The notes beneath the pieces were generated by a model. That model did not search any database, was not told the origin of the DNA, and was given only the letters and a program-made list of their open reading frames with translations. This document shows positions 15,035 to 32,300 of a DNA stretch of 64,000 nucleotides, one piece after another; within the stretch, counting starts at the first letter, position 1, and each line of letters starts with the position of its first letter. The stretch is taken from NCBI RefSeq assembly GCF_042242105.1, contig NC_092026.1:22036691-22100690 (forward strand), in the 5' to 3' direction. Position numbers and translations under genes: made by a program. Origin of the DNA: Pempheris klunzingeri (Eukaryota > Chordata > Actinopteri > Acropomatiformes > Pempheridae).

Positions 15035-15036
15035 TA

Positions 15037-15469
15037 TCTCCCACTGACTGTAGTATCTCCTTTTGGGTCGGGTCCACATTTTTTGTATTATTTCTGACAG
15101 CACCTGAAGGCGTCATTAGTTGCTACCGTGCTAGTCCAGCTAGCTTTGCCAAACAGATTTAACACAGCTGCATTTATAAAGACAACCATTCATGAACGGA
15201 TTAGGGGTGAATGAGTTGAACCAAGCCAGTGATGAGTTTAATATACTGAATTTCAAACGGAGGTTAGAGTTAGCTAGGTGACGCTATCTTGGTAGCTAAA
15301 GGCTAATTGGTAGCTATAGGCTAATTGGTAGCTAAAGGCTAATTGCAGTTAGCACTAGTTGTCGTTGGACCCTCAATTCTGACTTATTTATCAGCGACTA
15401 ATTCTCGCTTAATGAACAAAAGTGAATTGTTTAATCACAACTCGGTAGCTTGCTGCTTTGTGTTTGAAG
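15037..15469. promoter_or_regulatory. tceanc2 upstream region
   Basis: This must hold the tceanc2 promoter and 5' UTR. It contains a triplicated 18-bp unit and many gctagc/ttagct words. No TATA box is evident. Confidence 0.4.
15291..15344. repeat. Three tandem copies of an 18-bp unit
   Basis: The unit ggtagctaaaggctaatt occurs at 15291-15308, 15309-15326 (one substitution) and 15327-15344. It ends 125 bp before the tceanc2 start codon, so it lies in the promoter or 5' UTR. Confidence 0.9.
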
Positions 15470-17045
<1,576 letters not shown>

Positions 17046-17458
17046 CTTTTGACGATGAATTAGGCTGAGTCTCTGACTGCATGCTGCATGCTGAAGACTT
17101 CTGGTTGTTTTACTTGAAATTTGTTAGTCTTTTTTCATGCATACACATTGTGTTTTTTAAACTTTTTTTAAAAAAACTTTTATTTTCTTGATTTTCTGTA
17201 AAGAAGATATAAAACACTTACATTTTGTGGCACATCAGCAACCTTACACTGCTTTATAAATGCTTGTAAATCACAGTTAAAAGTATGGAATTTATTGTTG
17301 GTGGTGATGAAAATGCCATTAGTGGAGTCATGAAGCTTTTCTTTGTTGTTGATCGGAGCTCTGTTTTAATACTGTGAACTCTTTTATACAAAATATGAAA
17401 ACTTAAGCATTAGAGTCCTTTCTTTGTTGGATCAGAATATACGTGTGTGTATATTTGA
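17046..17458. other. Overlapping 3' region of tceanc2 and cdcp2
   Basis: Only 413 bp separate the stop codons of these convergent genes, so their 3' UTRs probably meet or overlap. On the minus strand an ATTAAA at 17365-17370, 89 bp past the cdcp2 stop, is a candidate polyadenylation signal. I see no canonical AATAAA for tceanc2. Confidence 0.5.
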
Positions 17459-21264
<3,806 letters not shown>

Positions 21265-22010
21265 GTTGTTATTGTTGTCTCGGCTTTTGTCACACCTCAG
21301 TAAAGTACCAGCAGAGTCATACAGCGGCCGTGTCAGAGCGCACAGCCTTGAGACGTCAGCAGTGGTGCCTGTGGAGGTAACAGGACTTTGAAAAATTCAT
21401 CCACAGCCTGAATGAGGAACCTGATACCCGACTAGGCCACGCTTTGCCCTCTTCGCTAAATTTTAATGACTGATATCCAATGAGCATGAGTGGCTTGTCA
21501 GGACACTGTTTGGAGAGATGCTTTACATTTTTAATGATGGTCACACACACACACATCCACACTGAACACCCGCTGCAAATGGATAAAAGAGACAGGAAGA
21601 AAGAAAGGAGGATGATCACATTTGTCACTACTATAAATGGCTTCATTAGAGCGACGTGAGGGAGAGACGATCCCATAACTATTGATGTCACAGAGTAAAG
21701 AGAACTATGTAGACTTGGCTTTTTTTTATGTGTAAGAGCAGCTTAAGCACCACACAAAGATAACAGCATTATGACTTTGAATAGGAATGAAGAAATGCAA
21801 AGTGTAAGATGTAAGATGTTAAATATCTCACTTTATTGGATGGTACCATAAGGTGCTTTTTTGGTATTATAATAGCTGCTCCCACAGGATTTGTCAGTGA
21901 AAGTATGGTACATTACTGAGAATAATTGAGTTGCCTCAGATGAAGACAAGAGATGTGGCTGAACCTTCCAGAAAAAGCTAGTAAGTAGACCTTGAGTTAA
22001 GATTTTTACT
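21265..22010. promoter_or_regulatory. cdcp2 upstream region
   Basis: This should contain the cdcp2 promoter and 5' UTR. A short CA run at 21542-21555 is the only simple repeat. No other gene starts here. Confidence 0.4.
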
Positions 22011-22011
22011 T

Positions 22012-22200
22012 AAAGGAATAGTTTGACAATTTGCTTAACGTGCTTATTCACATTCTTCCTGTATCATTATAGGAGAAGAGCAGTACCACTCTCATATCTG
22101 TTCATTACATATAAAGCCAGGATATGATCAGCTGAGCTTGTGGAGACGGCCTGTCCGGGTCCGTCCAAAGGTGAAAATAGCAAATGAGCATGTTATATTT
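22012..22200. repeat. Left-end fragment of the fold-back repeat family
   Basis: The words taaaggaatagtttgaca, gaagagcagtaccactctca and gtccaaaggt match the left portion of the family seen at 11146 and 18785. The right arm is missing. Confidence 0.6.
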
Positions 22201-25200
22201 TGTTTGTTTATTGCAGTAATCTCCTTTATGGCTTCTGCTGTTCTTGTTAACACTAAGGCTCCCCCTGCTTGTATTTGAGTAGGAGAAACTTACATCTTAC
22301 ATGATACCACCAGTGCATCATAGTTTGTATTTAATCAGCGCATATTGTGGTTTGCACACAAAACCATAATTTAGTTCTATGAATTAAGTTCAGATAAAGT
22401 AAAAGGTCTTACAGAAGCATGCTCAGTGCTCTGATACTAATACTTCAAAAAGTAACCTGTGCTGATTTGAATTCTACCTGATCTATTATTTTATGTAACA
22501 AAACACTTAATTTAGTGATTTATTCAATGCAATTCAATGTTATTTCAGTGTCAAATGTTTCATTACGAACTGATTACACGATAGACCGTGACAATTATAG
22601 AAGTCACTGCATTACGACTCCTAAGCAAGGTCATCTCTCTCAAAGATGCAAGCTATTTTAATGCAAATTTTGTTTACACTTTTATCTCTGAGTAGCACAC
22701 TGCAATGACAGAGATTTTGTTGTATTTGCCTAATGCCAATCACATCCTGTGATTCACTCCTCCTGCTTTGGCGGTCTTGACGGAACAGTGCAGACACATG
22801 TAGACAACAGTAATCCTGACTCAGTGGAGTGTATAACAGACACGGAGATAGATTACTTTAAGTAAAAACCTTTTCTGCTAATAAATGTTTGCTATTCCGG
22901 CTGCGTTGTGAAGGCAGGGCTTTTAGAGCGAGTATCTAATGGCTTCAGTGAGCAAAGCTATTACCTAAAGAGACCTCCTAGATGGTGCTGTTGCACTATG
23001 ATAACGCAGCAAAAATCACCACTGGCTCTTAAAAAGTCATACCGAGCTCTAAGCTGAAATAAATAAGAATGTGATTAAAATCAGTCAAGTGTTTTTCACA
23101 AAGCGGTTCCTGGAACTAAAATGAACTGCCTTGTCTTTGAATTTTAATTCTGTCCTTTCTGAAAGCTTGTCATTGTTCAAGGATGTGGGTACTGGGCAGT
23201 GCTGAAATGTGTTTCTCAAAGATATTGTTTGTTTAGAGCAATTAATTCACCTATTAGCAAGTAAATACTCAAAATACAAATAAGGCTCAAAGGGGAACTT
23301 TAAAATAAATAGTCTAACAAATATCAGCCTTCTGACCTGGGGTAGCTCTTGCAGCTTAATTGAATGATCTTTCTCCAAAAATGCATAAAATCACCGCCGT
23401 ATTGAATTATTGACACTCTAAATCACAGGTGGATGGGATTTAGCTGGTTGGCAGGTGAGAGGAGTGTCAGGAGTGTGTCTTAATGTGGGCAGGGAGCACT
23501 TGGCAGCTAAGGCATGTGGCATCTTTTGAACCAAACGGCAAGAAGGCAAATGATGCAAATGCTGATAAAATTTTAATAAAACGTAATCTGTTTACAAAAT
23601 GTCTTTTTCCACATCAAGACAGATTATGTGAGATTCTGCTACGGTTACACGGGGACTGTTGGTAAGTGCTTCCTCTGATGAATGTTCTCTAAAGCTCCTG
23701 ACAGTCAGGGGGAAATGAGATGAATATATAAGCATATATGTCACAGGACAACAAAAAGTTAATGTTTCTGACACAGCCTGCAGCTTGGCAGAACGTCTCC
23801 ATGCCATCTCAGAGTGTGCTCAGTGTTATATGGTGTCGTGGTTTGCATGATTTGTCTCTCAACACTTTTAATGCATGGTGTGTTTCTGTGGAAAGAGCCT
23901 AAGGATAACCCTGAATTGCCTTATGTCTCATGTGTAGCTGTACACAACAGCACAGTGGTTCATTTGTTTTGGGTTTTTTTTTTGCGTTGCAGCTAGTTGG
24001 ATTTTTGTCTCCTGTCTCAGCGCTCTTGAACTGCTTTTTAAACTACTGAGCTTTACTTAATAGAATTCAAGGTATTTAACATTCATCAAACTTTGATAGC
24101 AGTGGTGGCATTTTTTTATACAGGAATGGGCACGCCAAACTGAATGACTACCGAGGCAACACCGGTACAACCTTGTATGTTGTATTCCCTGCTGGCTCAC
24201 TTTCAGACAGAAATTTAGTTTTTCTCTCTTGAAGTGATTTGTTAACATTTTCACTGCTCCACTTTGTTACATTTCCACCTTCTCTCTCTACCAAGGACAA
24301 TATTGATATGTCATTGCACCTCCAATTCAGGGAGCTCACAGATTGGATTATAGACCATAATGAGCTAAGCCTCCCTCTGTAGTTATGAGGGCAATGAAAT
24401 CCGTTACTCAGGTTAAGGAACAGAAAGGAGAAAGAATCGACTTCCCCTGGCAACTGCTACTTCTACTACCTTGGCTCTGCTACATTAGATGAAATGACAT
24501 TTGTTATGCTCCTGGTTATTTTTGTAATTTATACAAATTTAATTACATATAGAGTGCAGATTGGTCAAAAGCTTCACCGAAAATGGCCACATAAACAATG
24601 TAAATTGAGAGTAATGAGGCACCGGAGGCTTAAATACATGGTTTAACTGTTTTAGTTAAAATCTTTTTCTAAAAACGCTGCAAGACAATCTCCCATATAA
24701 AAAATACTGCATGTAACATTCCTTGCTTGTTGTAGCTGCAACAAAGATGACTTCTCTCAGGGATTAGTGGGATTGGAAATCACGACAGCTGTTACAAAAA
24801 TGACAAAAGGATACACTGAGAAATTGTTTTCATCCAATCTAATACATACAATACAATAAATGGACATTATTAAGTCAAAACACCTTTGACTCTTCCCAAA
24901 CAAATGCCAAGCCAAGGTAAGTGCCTTATGCTTGCGTTAATACATCTGAGCCGCAGTCAGTGTCCAGCCAGTGTTAGCTGTTATCTTGCTATCCTCCATA
25001 TCTGCTTGTTAGCAAAGTCATGGTGTTTGTTATTTGTCCCTCTCGTGGCTGAGTATGTTTCTGTCTTTTTTTTTGTTTTCTATTGGTCAGGAATGTGTAT
25101 TATGAGGTTTCATGCCATTGTTGGACGAGGGAGTGAAGAATAACCTGGAGAGGCTGTGCAAGTTGTTGCCATCCTTTGTGGAGGTTTTGTATTGCCTCAT

Positions 25201-28200
25201 TGTACACCTGGGCAGATACCCAGAGGCTAAGACAGTGTTGCTGTAGGGATGTAAACAATGATTGTTACCTCACGCACAGCCTCCTCACACACCTAGTTAT
25301 TTCCCTTGAATGTGGCTTTTACACAGAGGATGAGTTGTCACTTTACTATTATTCACATCGTTAGGGAGTTACATGTAAGCGTCTGTTCTTTGGTTTATCT
25401 TTCCACTGCACTCATCATGATGCCACATAACCTTTCAGAGAAAATCATCTATGAATTTGTGTAACTTAAATATGCTCAGGTTCTGCTGCGTAGCTGATAT
25501 GTCGGGCGTTTAGACTGAAAACAGTGGTCTCAATGAAAGAAATAATGGAACTGTGTTTTTGGCACAGTGCTAACACGACAGCCTGCTGCTGCGCACATGA
25601 TGGATTGATGGATTTAGAAAGGTTGCTGCTGTTGTTTGGCTTGTTTCCTACTTGCTTACTTCAAACAAGGTTTCTAGTAGAGAATTAAATTGTATATAGG
25701 CTTTGAACACGACTGCTGTCTTGCACACAGCACTTTCGCATAGTTATTTTCCTGTAATAGTGACTTCATGGTAAGCCACACACTGGCATGCTTCACATTA
25801 AGCAAAGCAAAGAAACAGGTGTATGCAGTGGGTACAAGACGATCCACACACATTCTTTATAGTAGCTGGCTTTGGGCTCAGCATTTAATGCATTTTACGG
25901 TGGAGAAGTTCATTACCATCACTCCCCCAATTGCTGCTGTGGTGCACCTGGTGTACGCTTTTGGGGAGTGATGAGTTCAACTCTGCAAGTTTTTTTTTTT
26001 GTTAATAGGCACAATGTGTTGTAAACAAAATGGCAGCCCTCTTTCCAAAGCCAATACACAAGTTTCTAGTATTTGCTGTTCGTTTACATCAGTAAATTCA
26101 ACATTAATCAGCTCTGCTTTGCTAATTGTGCAAATTATTTTGAAAGTCGCAGTTTGAGATGCACTTTCATCAGTGGCAAGTGAAGTGTTTCTGTACAATA
26201 ATAATAATGACTATAATAATATATCACAGCTTTTCATAGAGCAACCATGTAAAAGTATAGCACCAGAAGCAGGGCTCTATAAATCAATTCCGACTGAGCT
26301 GTCTCGATGGCTGTGTTCTTTTGGGCAAAAAACGACAGCCTTTTAATTAATCGCTCACATAGCGATGCTACAATGTAAATACTCCAGATAACAGGAACTC
26401 AAAGGGGGGAGAGAAGAGCACCCTGGCACATAAACAGAGTACAATTATGGCCCTTAGCAAGAGCACTTGATTAAGCTGTTTTAGTACCCTTTACTCACAG
26501 GGTACTAAACATCTGACTCATAATGCATCAGTTATAGCAGAAGATTGCTCTTGCTATGATCTTGCATGAATATTCACACAAGTAATTAAAAGAATGGAAT
26601 GATGAAGTGGATGGGGACAGGATCAGTCACACAAACAGCTCAGCGACTCGATGACAAATATGAGGGCACTGACTTGAAAAGATTAGAATTATGATGTAAC
26701 TTGTTTAGAGTTTTTTGATCTTTTGAGGCGAAAGTCTTGTAATCGTTCAGTTTTGAATGCCACAATCTTGTTGAAGATACAATATAGAACTAATTAAAAG
26801 CCTGTGCATTAATGTCTAAGATAATATTAAATGCAGAATTTATATAATTTTTTGCCTTACTGGAGATCAACCTAAAACCACATGATCATCAACATGGTCA
26901 TTCAGTGTACTGTTTTGGTGTTAATACCATTAGGACCCATCTCCGGCCACAGTTTTCCTCCCTGCTGTTGACCCTTTTGGTCTTGGTGGCCTTTTGGGTC
27001 TGAATCTGCTCTTTGCTTCCTGACAGATGGCCTAGTGTTCCAGTCATTTCCCAATCTGTGAGGGCACCAGCTGTATGTACAGACTGCACACATGCAGTGT
27101 GTACCCACTATGTACCTCTGATTCAACACTCAAACTATTATTTAGTTGCAAATAATGTGAAGTCTTGCGTTACACCACATTATGAAAACCAATTCCATCA
27201 GGCCCCGTACTTAACAAAGGCCATACTCGTGATGTTCCATCTGAACAGTTTACATAATGTTGCAGTAATCTGACCAAACGTGGTGGTAAAAACACAGAGC
27301 AACCTAATTATTCTGTGACATTTCTCTCTTTAATATTAGATGTGGCTTTATTTAGCAAGCAAGGTGTAATCCATGCACAGATAAATGAAATGTGTGTTAG
27401 TTTGAGATACCAAAGTACTTCTGAGGAATAATCCACTTCGCATGAATAAACAGTTGGAGATAATCAACCCCTTATTGAGGACCAATGAAAATTCTTCCCA
27501 GGGGTCATTTGGAAATGATGCCCACCAGTATATTAATAGTTAGTGGGACAACAGCAGTGATGGAGACAGAAGGTTAACAGCTATTGGCCAGTTACACTCC
27601 TGGGATGCAGAATGACCAATTACTGTGATTAATAGGGATCTAATTAAATAGTTTCCCTTCCAAAGATTGCCAGTAATGCTTTCAGTGTAATAAAACAGTA
27701 AGAAGATATTTCTTCGTCTCACACATTTTATTACTCCTGTGTTGTCCATATCTGTGGATCTCAGTGTTGTGGTTGGATCGTCTATGCCTCTGATAAGACA
27801 TTATCATTACTTGGATGCAGACTGATGGGAAGTGTGTTTGTGTATTTCTCGGTGTGCATGGGGTTGTTTGTGCCGTGTTCCCTCATCTATCAGTAGGCTG
27901 CCCTTCTCTGATGGCCACTGAAGCTCCATTAGTACCCACAGTTCTGATGGATGTTGCACAAAACCGTGTTGGAAGGCTAGGATTGTTATTCGGAACCAGC
28001 GACATGCTTATTACAACACCTTTTCACTGGAGAAAAGGGAAATTGCTATGCTGATGTTATGGGGCTCAGATTTGCATTGATGGTGAGCTCAGCAAATGTC
28101 TAAAATTATTTGCTTTTCGGGAATTTGTTTGCAAATGTACCATGTCTCCGAGTAAGAATAATGTTTTTGAAAACAGGCGGTTTAGATAATAGGATGTTTC

Positions 28201-29200
28201 TTGAATGAATTTGAAGAACAAGTTCTTTCATGTGGAACGGTTCTGGACCCTGACTGACTGACTGACTGTACAAGCTCCCCTGCTTCAGATGATTCAGAGC
28301 TGCTAAGTGGTTACATTTGAGCCGCTGTGTCGGTTGAAATGCTGCAAACCTGCTTGATTGGAAGGATTTAAGCAGCTGTTGCAGGCACAGCGACAGTCAA
28401 GGTCCAGTCCTCTTATGATTCCACTTATGAGCTCTCTGAAACAACATAAAAGTGGATGGATTTTTATTTTTTCAAATGAAATGAAAACCGGTAACTTGAA
28501 AGCCCTCTGATCAAACAGAATCAAATTTTTGACATCTGTGTTAAACACCCTTGATCACATAAAGATGACATGGTGGGTGCTATTAAAATGAAAAGCTGTG
28601 AAGAGCATAAATTGGTTAGTTTATGAGATCAGACTTTGATATGGTCTTCCTGATTAAAAAAAAACTTTTTCCATGTCATCTCTTCCCCCTGCTCCCCTCA
28701 GTGTTTTCAGTGGTGCTGTCTGAGTCAGCAAAATTACACGTCTCGAAAAGTGAATGGCTGAGTTATGTTGCTACTTTTCAATATGGCCTTTGAATTCTTG
28801 TCTGCACTCATTAGTGGGAAGCAATGGCATCATGAGTACCAGGGCCAGCTGCCAAGACATCCATGCCGCGAGACAATGAGGGAGATGGTCGGCTCTCTAG
28901 CCTGCTGATGAGTACACAGTCTCTTTGATTTTGCATTTGAAACAGAGATGTAAAGCTTGAAGCCCACTGGACTGTCAGAAAAAAAAAGCAGAGCTGAATC
29001 ACTCAAGTTTGGATTTATTTTGTGCCAGCTTTGCTTTTGTTCCTTCCACAGTGGCTCTTTATTGTCATTATCAAGGTCATAAATGGAACTAAAAATAGTT
29101 AACACTTTGTCTTCTCTTTGTGTCTGAAGAGGTTTTGTGAGGGATTATTTAGCCTGAAGTGTAAATTGTTGAGGATGATTAAGGCGATGTTTGAGATTAT
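22201..29200. other. Gene-free sequence, first block
   Basis: I find no exon of a known protein on either strand. All open frames are under 105 aa and have no recognisable composition. It is AT-rich unique sequence. About 26320-26600 looks least repeat-like, with TAATTA-type sites and a perfect hairpin (see findings). A short (GACT)n run lies near 28249-28268. Confidence 0.5.
26480..26509. repeat. Perfect 11-bp hairpin
   Basis: Arms tttagtaccct (26480-26490) and agggtactaaa (26499-26509) are exact inverted copies around an 8-nt loop. It is too short for a microRNA precursor and lacks a T-run; function unknown. Confidence 0.7.
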
Positions 29201-29300
29201 TTGTCTATATAGAGATACAGGAAAAATGAGAGAAAGGGGATGACATGCAGGAAAGGCTGAGTCAGATTCGAACTGACAGCCTGAACCGGCTGAGCTTCCC
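29200..29300 (-). mobile_element. tRNA-derived SINE fragment
   Basis: On the minus strand the segment reads a B-box-like gttcgaatctgactcagcc, then tgcatgtcatccccttt and a pyrimidine-rich stretch. That order matches the body of a common teleost tRNA-derived SINE. The A box and 3' tail are not clear, so it is a partial copy, not a functional tRNA gene. Confidence 0.6.
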
Positions 29301-32300
29301 ACACACAAACAATTCTGTTTTCATTGTTAAATTCATGCTGTTTGGCAGATGGTGTGCATTTTTTTCATCATATTCTTTTGCCAGCAATATATGCGTAGCA
29401 TTGCCTTATGTACAATGACATGTGACAAAGTGCAGTGATTGCTTTGCTGCATATTGAACGTACCATTTTAGTATTCCAACGCTGCACATTATTACACCCG
29501 TTTCCACACATTAACCTTTCCTGAGTTCTTTCCTTACAGTTACGCTCACGTGTGCCCGGACTATGATTAATATGCCTTTGCCCTCATGTGATAAAATCTT
29601 TCGAATCTCCCTTCCTGCCTACCTACAACTCCAGTCACCTTATTATTTTCGAAAGGTTGCATGGTTACTGAGCTTAGATTATTCCATTCCCTGCTCTACA
29701 TCTTATGCACCATGTGTCCCTTCCTCATTCAAATGTGTTTTTTTCTCCAGGAATGGAATATGGAAATGTGTTGTAGCTTATGTGTGGATGATGTTTAACT
29801 ATATTGTATAACCATTTCATCAACTTCGCACTGAGGCAGCTTGTGTGGATGTCCTTGCTTTGCCAGTGTTTTCTCAGTTGGTCCTTTATGGCAAAATTGT
29901 TCTTTGTGACACAGGAAGGAATTGGAGCAGAGTCTACATAAATTTTCACTAAAAAGTGAAAATAAGGGTGTCATGAACCTCATTTATTTTTCACAGCGCC
30001 TTGCTTTTGACAGCATCTGCCTTTTTGTGTATGATTTTACATAAATTCACCAAGGATTTTATCCTGGTCATTGGGTTTATGAGTCGATGTGTGCAAGTCC
30101 TTATAGGAGATAAGAATTTTTTATTCTTAAATGGTTTACTAATCTTTAAAAACAGGTTATAAATGTATAGATACATTTCAAATAAAGGCAGTTATTTCCT
30201 AAAACAGCAGGGCTCTGTAGCTTTTAATAAACAGTTGTGGAATATGTGAAACTGACTCAAACTAAACTACATACTGTATACTACTTCGTCGTAATAAAGG
30301 AATATGTCACTCACTGCAACAGTGTCAGTCAGGCAGAAGTTGGACGTATGCTGGGAATTTTGTGATATTACCAACTAACAAAGGTATAAATGAAAATAAT
30401 AAACTCGTGAAATGTCATCAGAATAGTAAGGACAGGGCACATTATTCCTAGATGGTTACACCACTGCTGGCCTTTAAGCCACAACATTTGAGTAGCTCCA
30501 AAAACTTTTCCTTTATTATGGATTTAGAGCAGCTGGTTAAATCAGTGAGGCCAGATACAAGCAAACTGTTAAAGCTGTCGGCAGGGGAGCATTTGCAGCC
30601 ATGTTCCCAGGTTTAACGGTTCCTTTCAGCAAGTGTAAAATGTCACAAATGTTGTATTTGTCAACACAGAAATACAATCTACAGTACGGAGGCAGACGTG
30701 AGGTTTTTCTCTAATTTTGCTGCTTGTAATTAATGTTGTGAATTATATGATGCATAACAGGTGCAGCAAAACTAATCAGAGAATAAGAGGGATGTAAATC
30801 AACCATAGTTTATACACGCCCATGCAGTCCTGAGAAGTATAATCAGACAAATCAGAACCTTGTGTGGGTGGAGCATGGCTGTGTGGAGGCTTCAGTAGTT
30901 TATGGAACAGAATGATATCAACAGACAATAGTTGCTTGTATGAAAAGTTATTGTTTTAAGCTAAACTAGAAAAAAAAAATTAGAATATCGCTAACCTTAT
31001 CCTTTAACAAATCATGAACAGTGATTAAATTCAAGGCCAATGTTTTCAGTAAATACACTGTCTCCTCTTAGTTTTATGATAAATCTGTTTTTGCTCTGCT
31101 AATGTTGATTTTGTTGTACAACTGCTACTAAATAGTTGTTTTTTTTTAAAGTCTGGTTTAACTCAGACCTTTGGAAGTTTGGAAGAACTCAACACACGTT
31201 ATTTGGGTTTTGGTGTCAAGATGCTATGACATCTAAACATGAATAATTGACACAGCTCAGTTCTTATAAAATATTCATAGAAATTTATCATCTGGATTTG
31301 TTACTTGCAACTGACAATCCTCACACCAAAGAACTATTATTAGTGGTGAATAATGCACAAATAATCTTTTATACATGCCACCATCTTTTATTTATTAATT
31401 GTGATATTTTTCCATATGAGAGGGCAAAAAATACTCTCTTGAGCGATACTCATTGCTTCCCATTACCACATTTCGCTAACCTGAGCTACTGGAGTTTTCA
31501 CCCTTGCATGATTGCTGGGAAACATTAGTTGTTCTGGGTTTTTTTTTTTTATCAACTTTGGCAATGTAATTAGAGCAAATGTGAAAAATCCTTAAAGCAA
31601 AGACATTGCTTCTTTTTCACATTTGCTGTTTTCATGGAGAATCTGCACTGTCCATGTTGGAAGCATCCCTCTTGCTTGAATCAGTGACTATAGTTCGACT
31701 CTAGCATATGCTCAGACTAATAGCTCTGTGCATTAACTGGAGTTAAAAAGCCTAGCCTGACCAAATGTACTTATTTACCCACAGTCTCTGTTTCACTTAG
31801 TGGAGATAACAATGAAAAGCCATCCATTACAGCCCAAAGTATGTTTTTTGAACAGTGGCAGATCTGAAGAATGACGACAGGAAGAACAAGAGAGGAAAGT
31901 GATTGCTCTTGTCTCCAGCATTACTCAGGGGAAACCATTTTGTTCTGTGGTGCAGACTTGCACAGTATCTCTTCTTGAGCTTTCCAACACAGCAGCCATT
32001 TCACATTTCCTCAAAGCAGGCTGTTACTTTCAGAGTGAGTTTGTAAAAGATTCAGCACGATCACAATCCATCTTTGCTGGAGTGCACTTTTTCTGTTTTT
32101 CTACGTAAACACTCCAAGTAGCATTGGGAAAAGTGGAACATGCTCCTAATATTTGAAATGATAATTCTTGTTATCACATCTTTGGTGTTATTTTCATAGC
32201 TGTGACCATCATTTCTAACAGCGATTCCTGACATCTTGGAACAAGAAGTCTGACAGGACGAGAAATTCAGGCTGTCAGGTTATTAGACATCTTTTTTAAA

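Noticed and set aside
26480-26509. microRNA precursor or intrinsic terminator
   Set aside because: The 11-bp stem is too short for a precursor, and terminators of that type do not apply to a vertebrate nuclear genome.
29200-29300. tRNA gene suggested by a B-box-like sequence
   Set aside because: No cloverleaf can be drawn; the downstream tgcatgtcatcccc body marks it as a SINE fragment.
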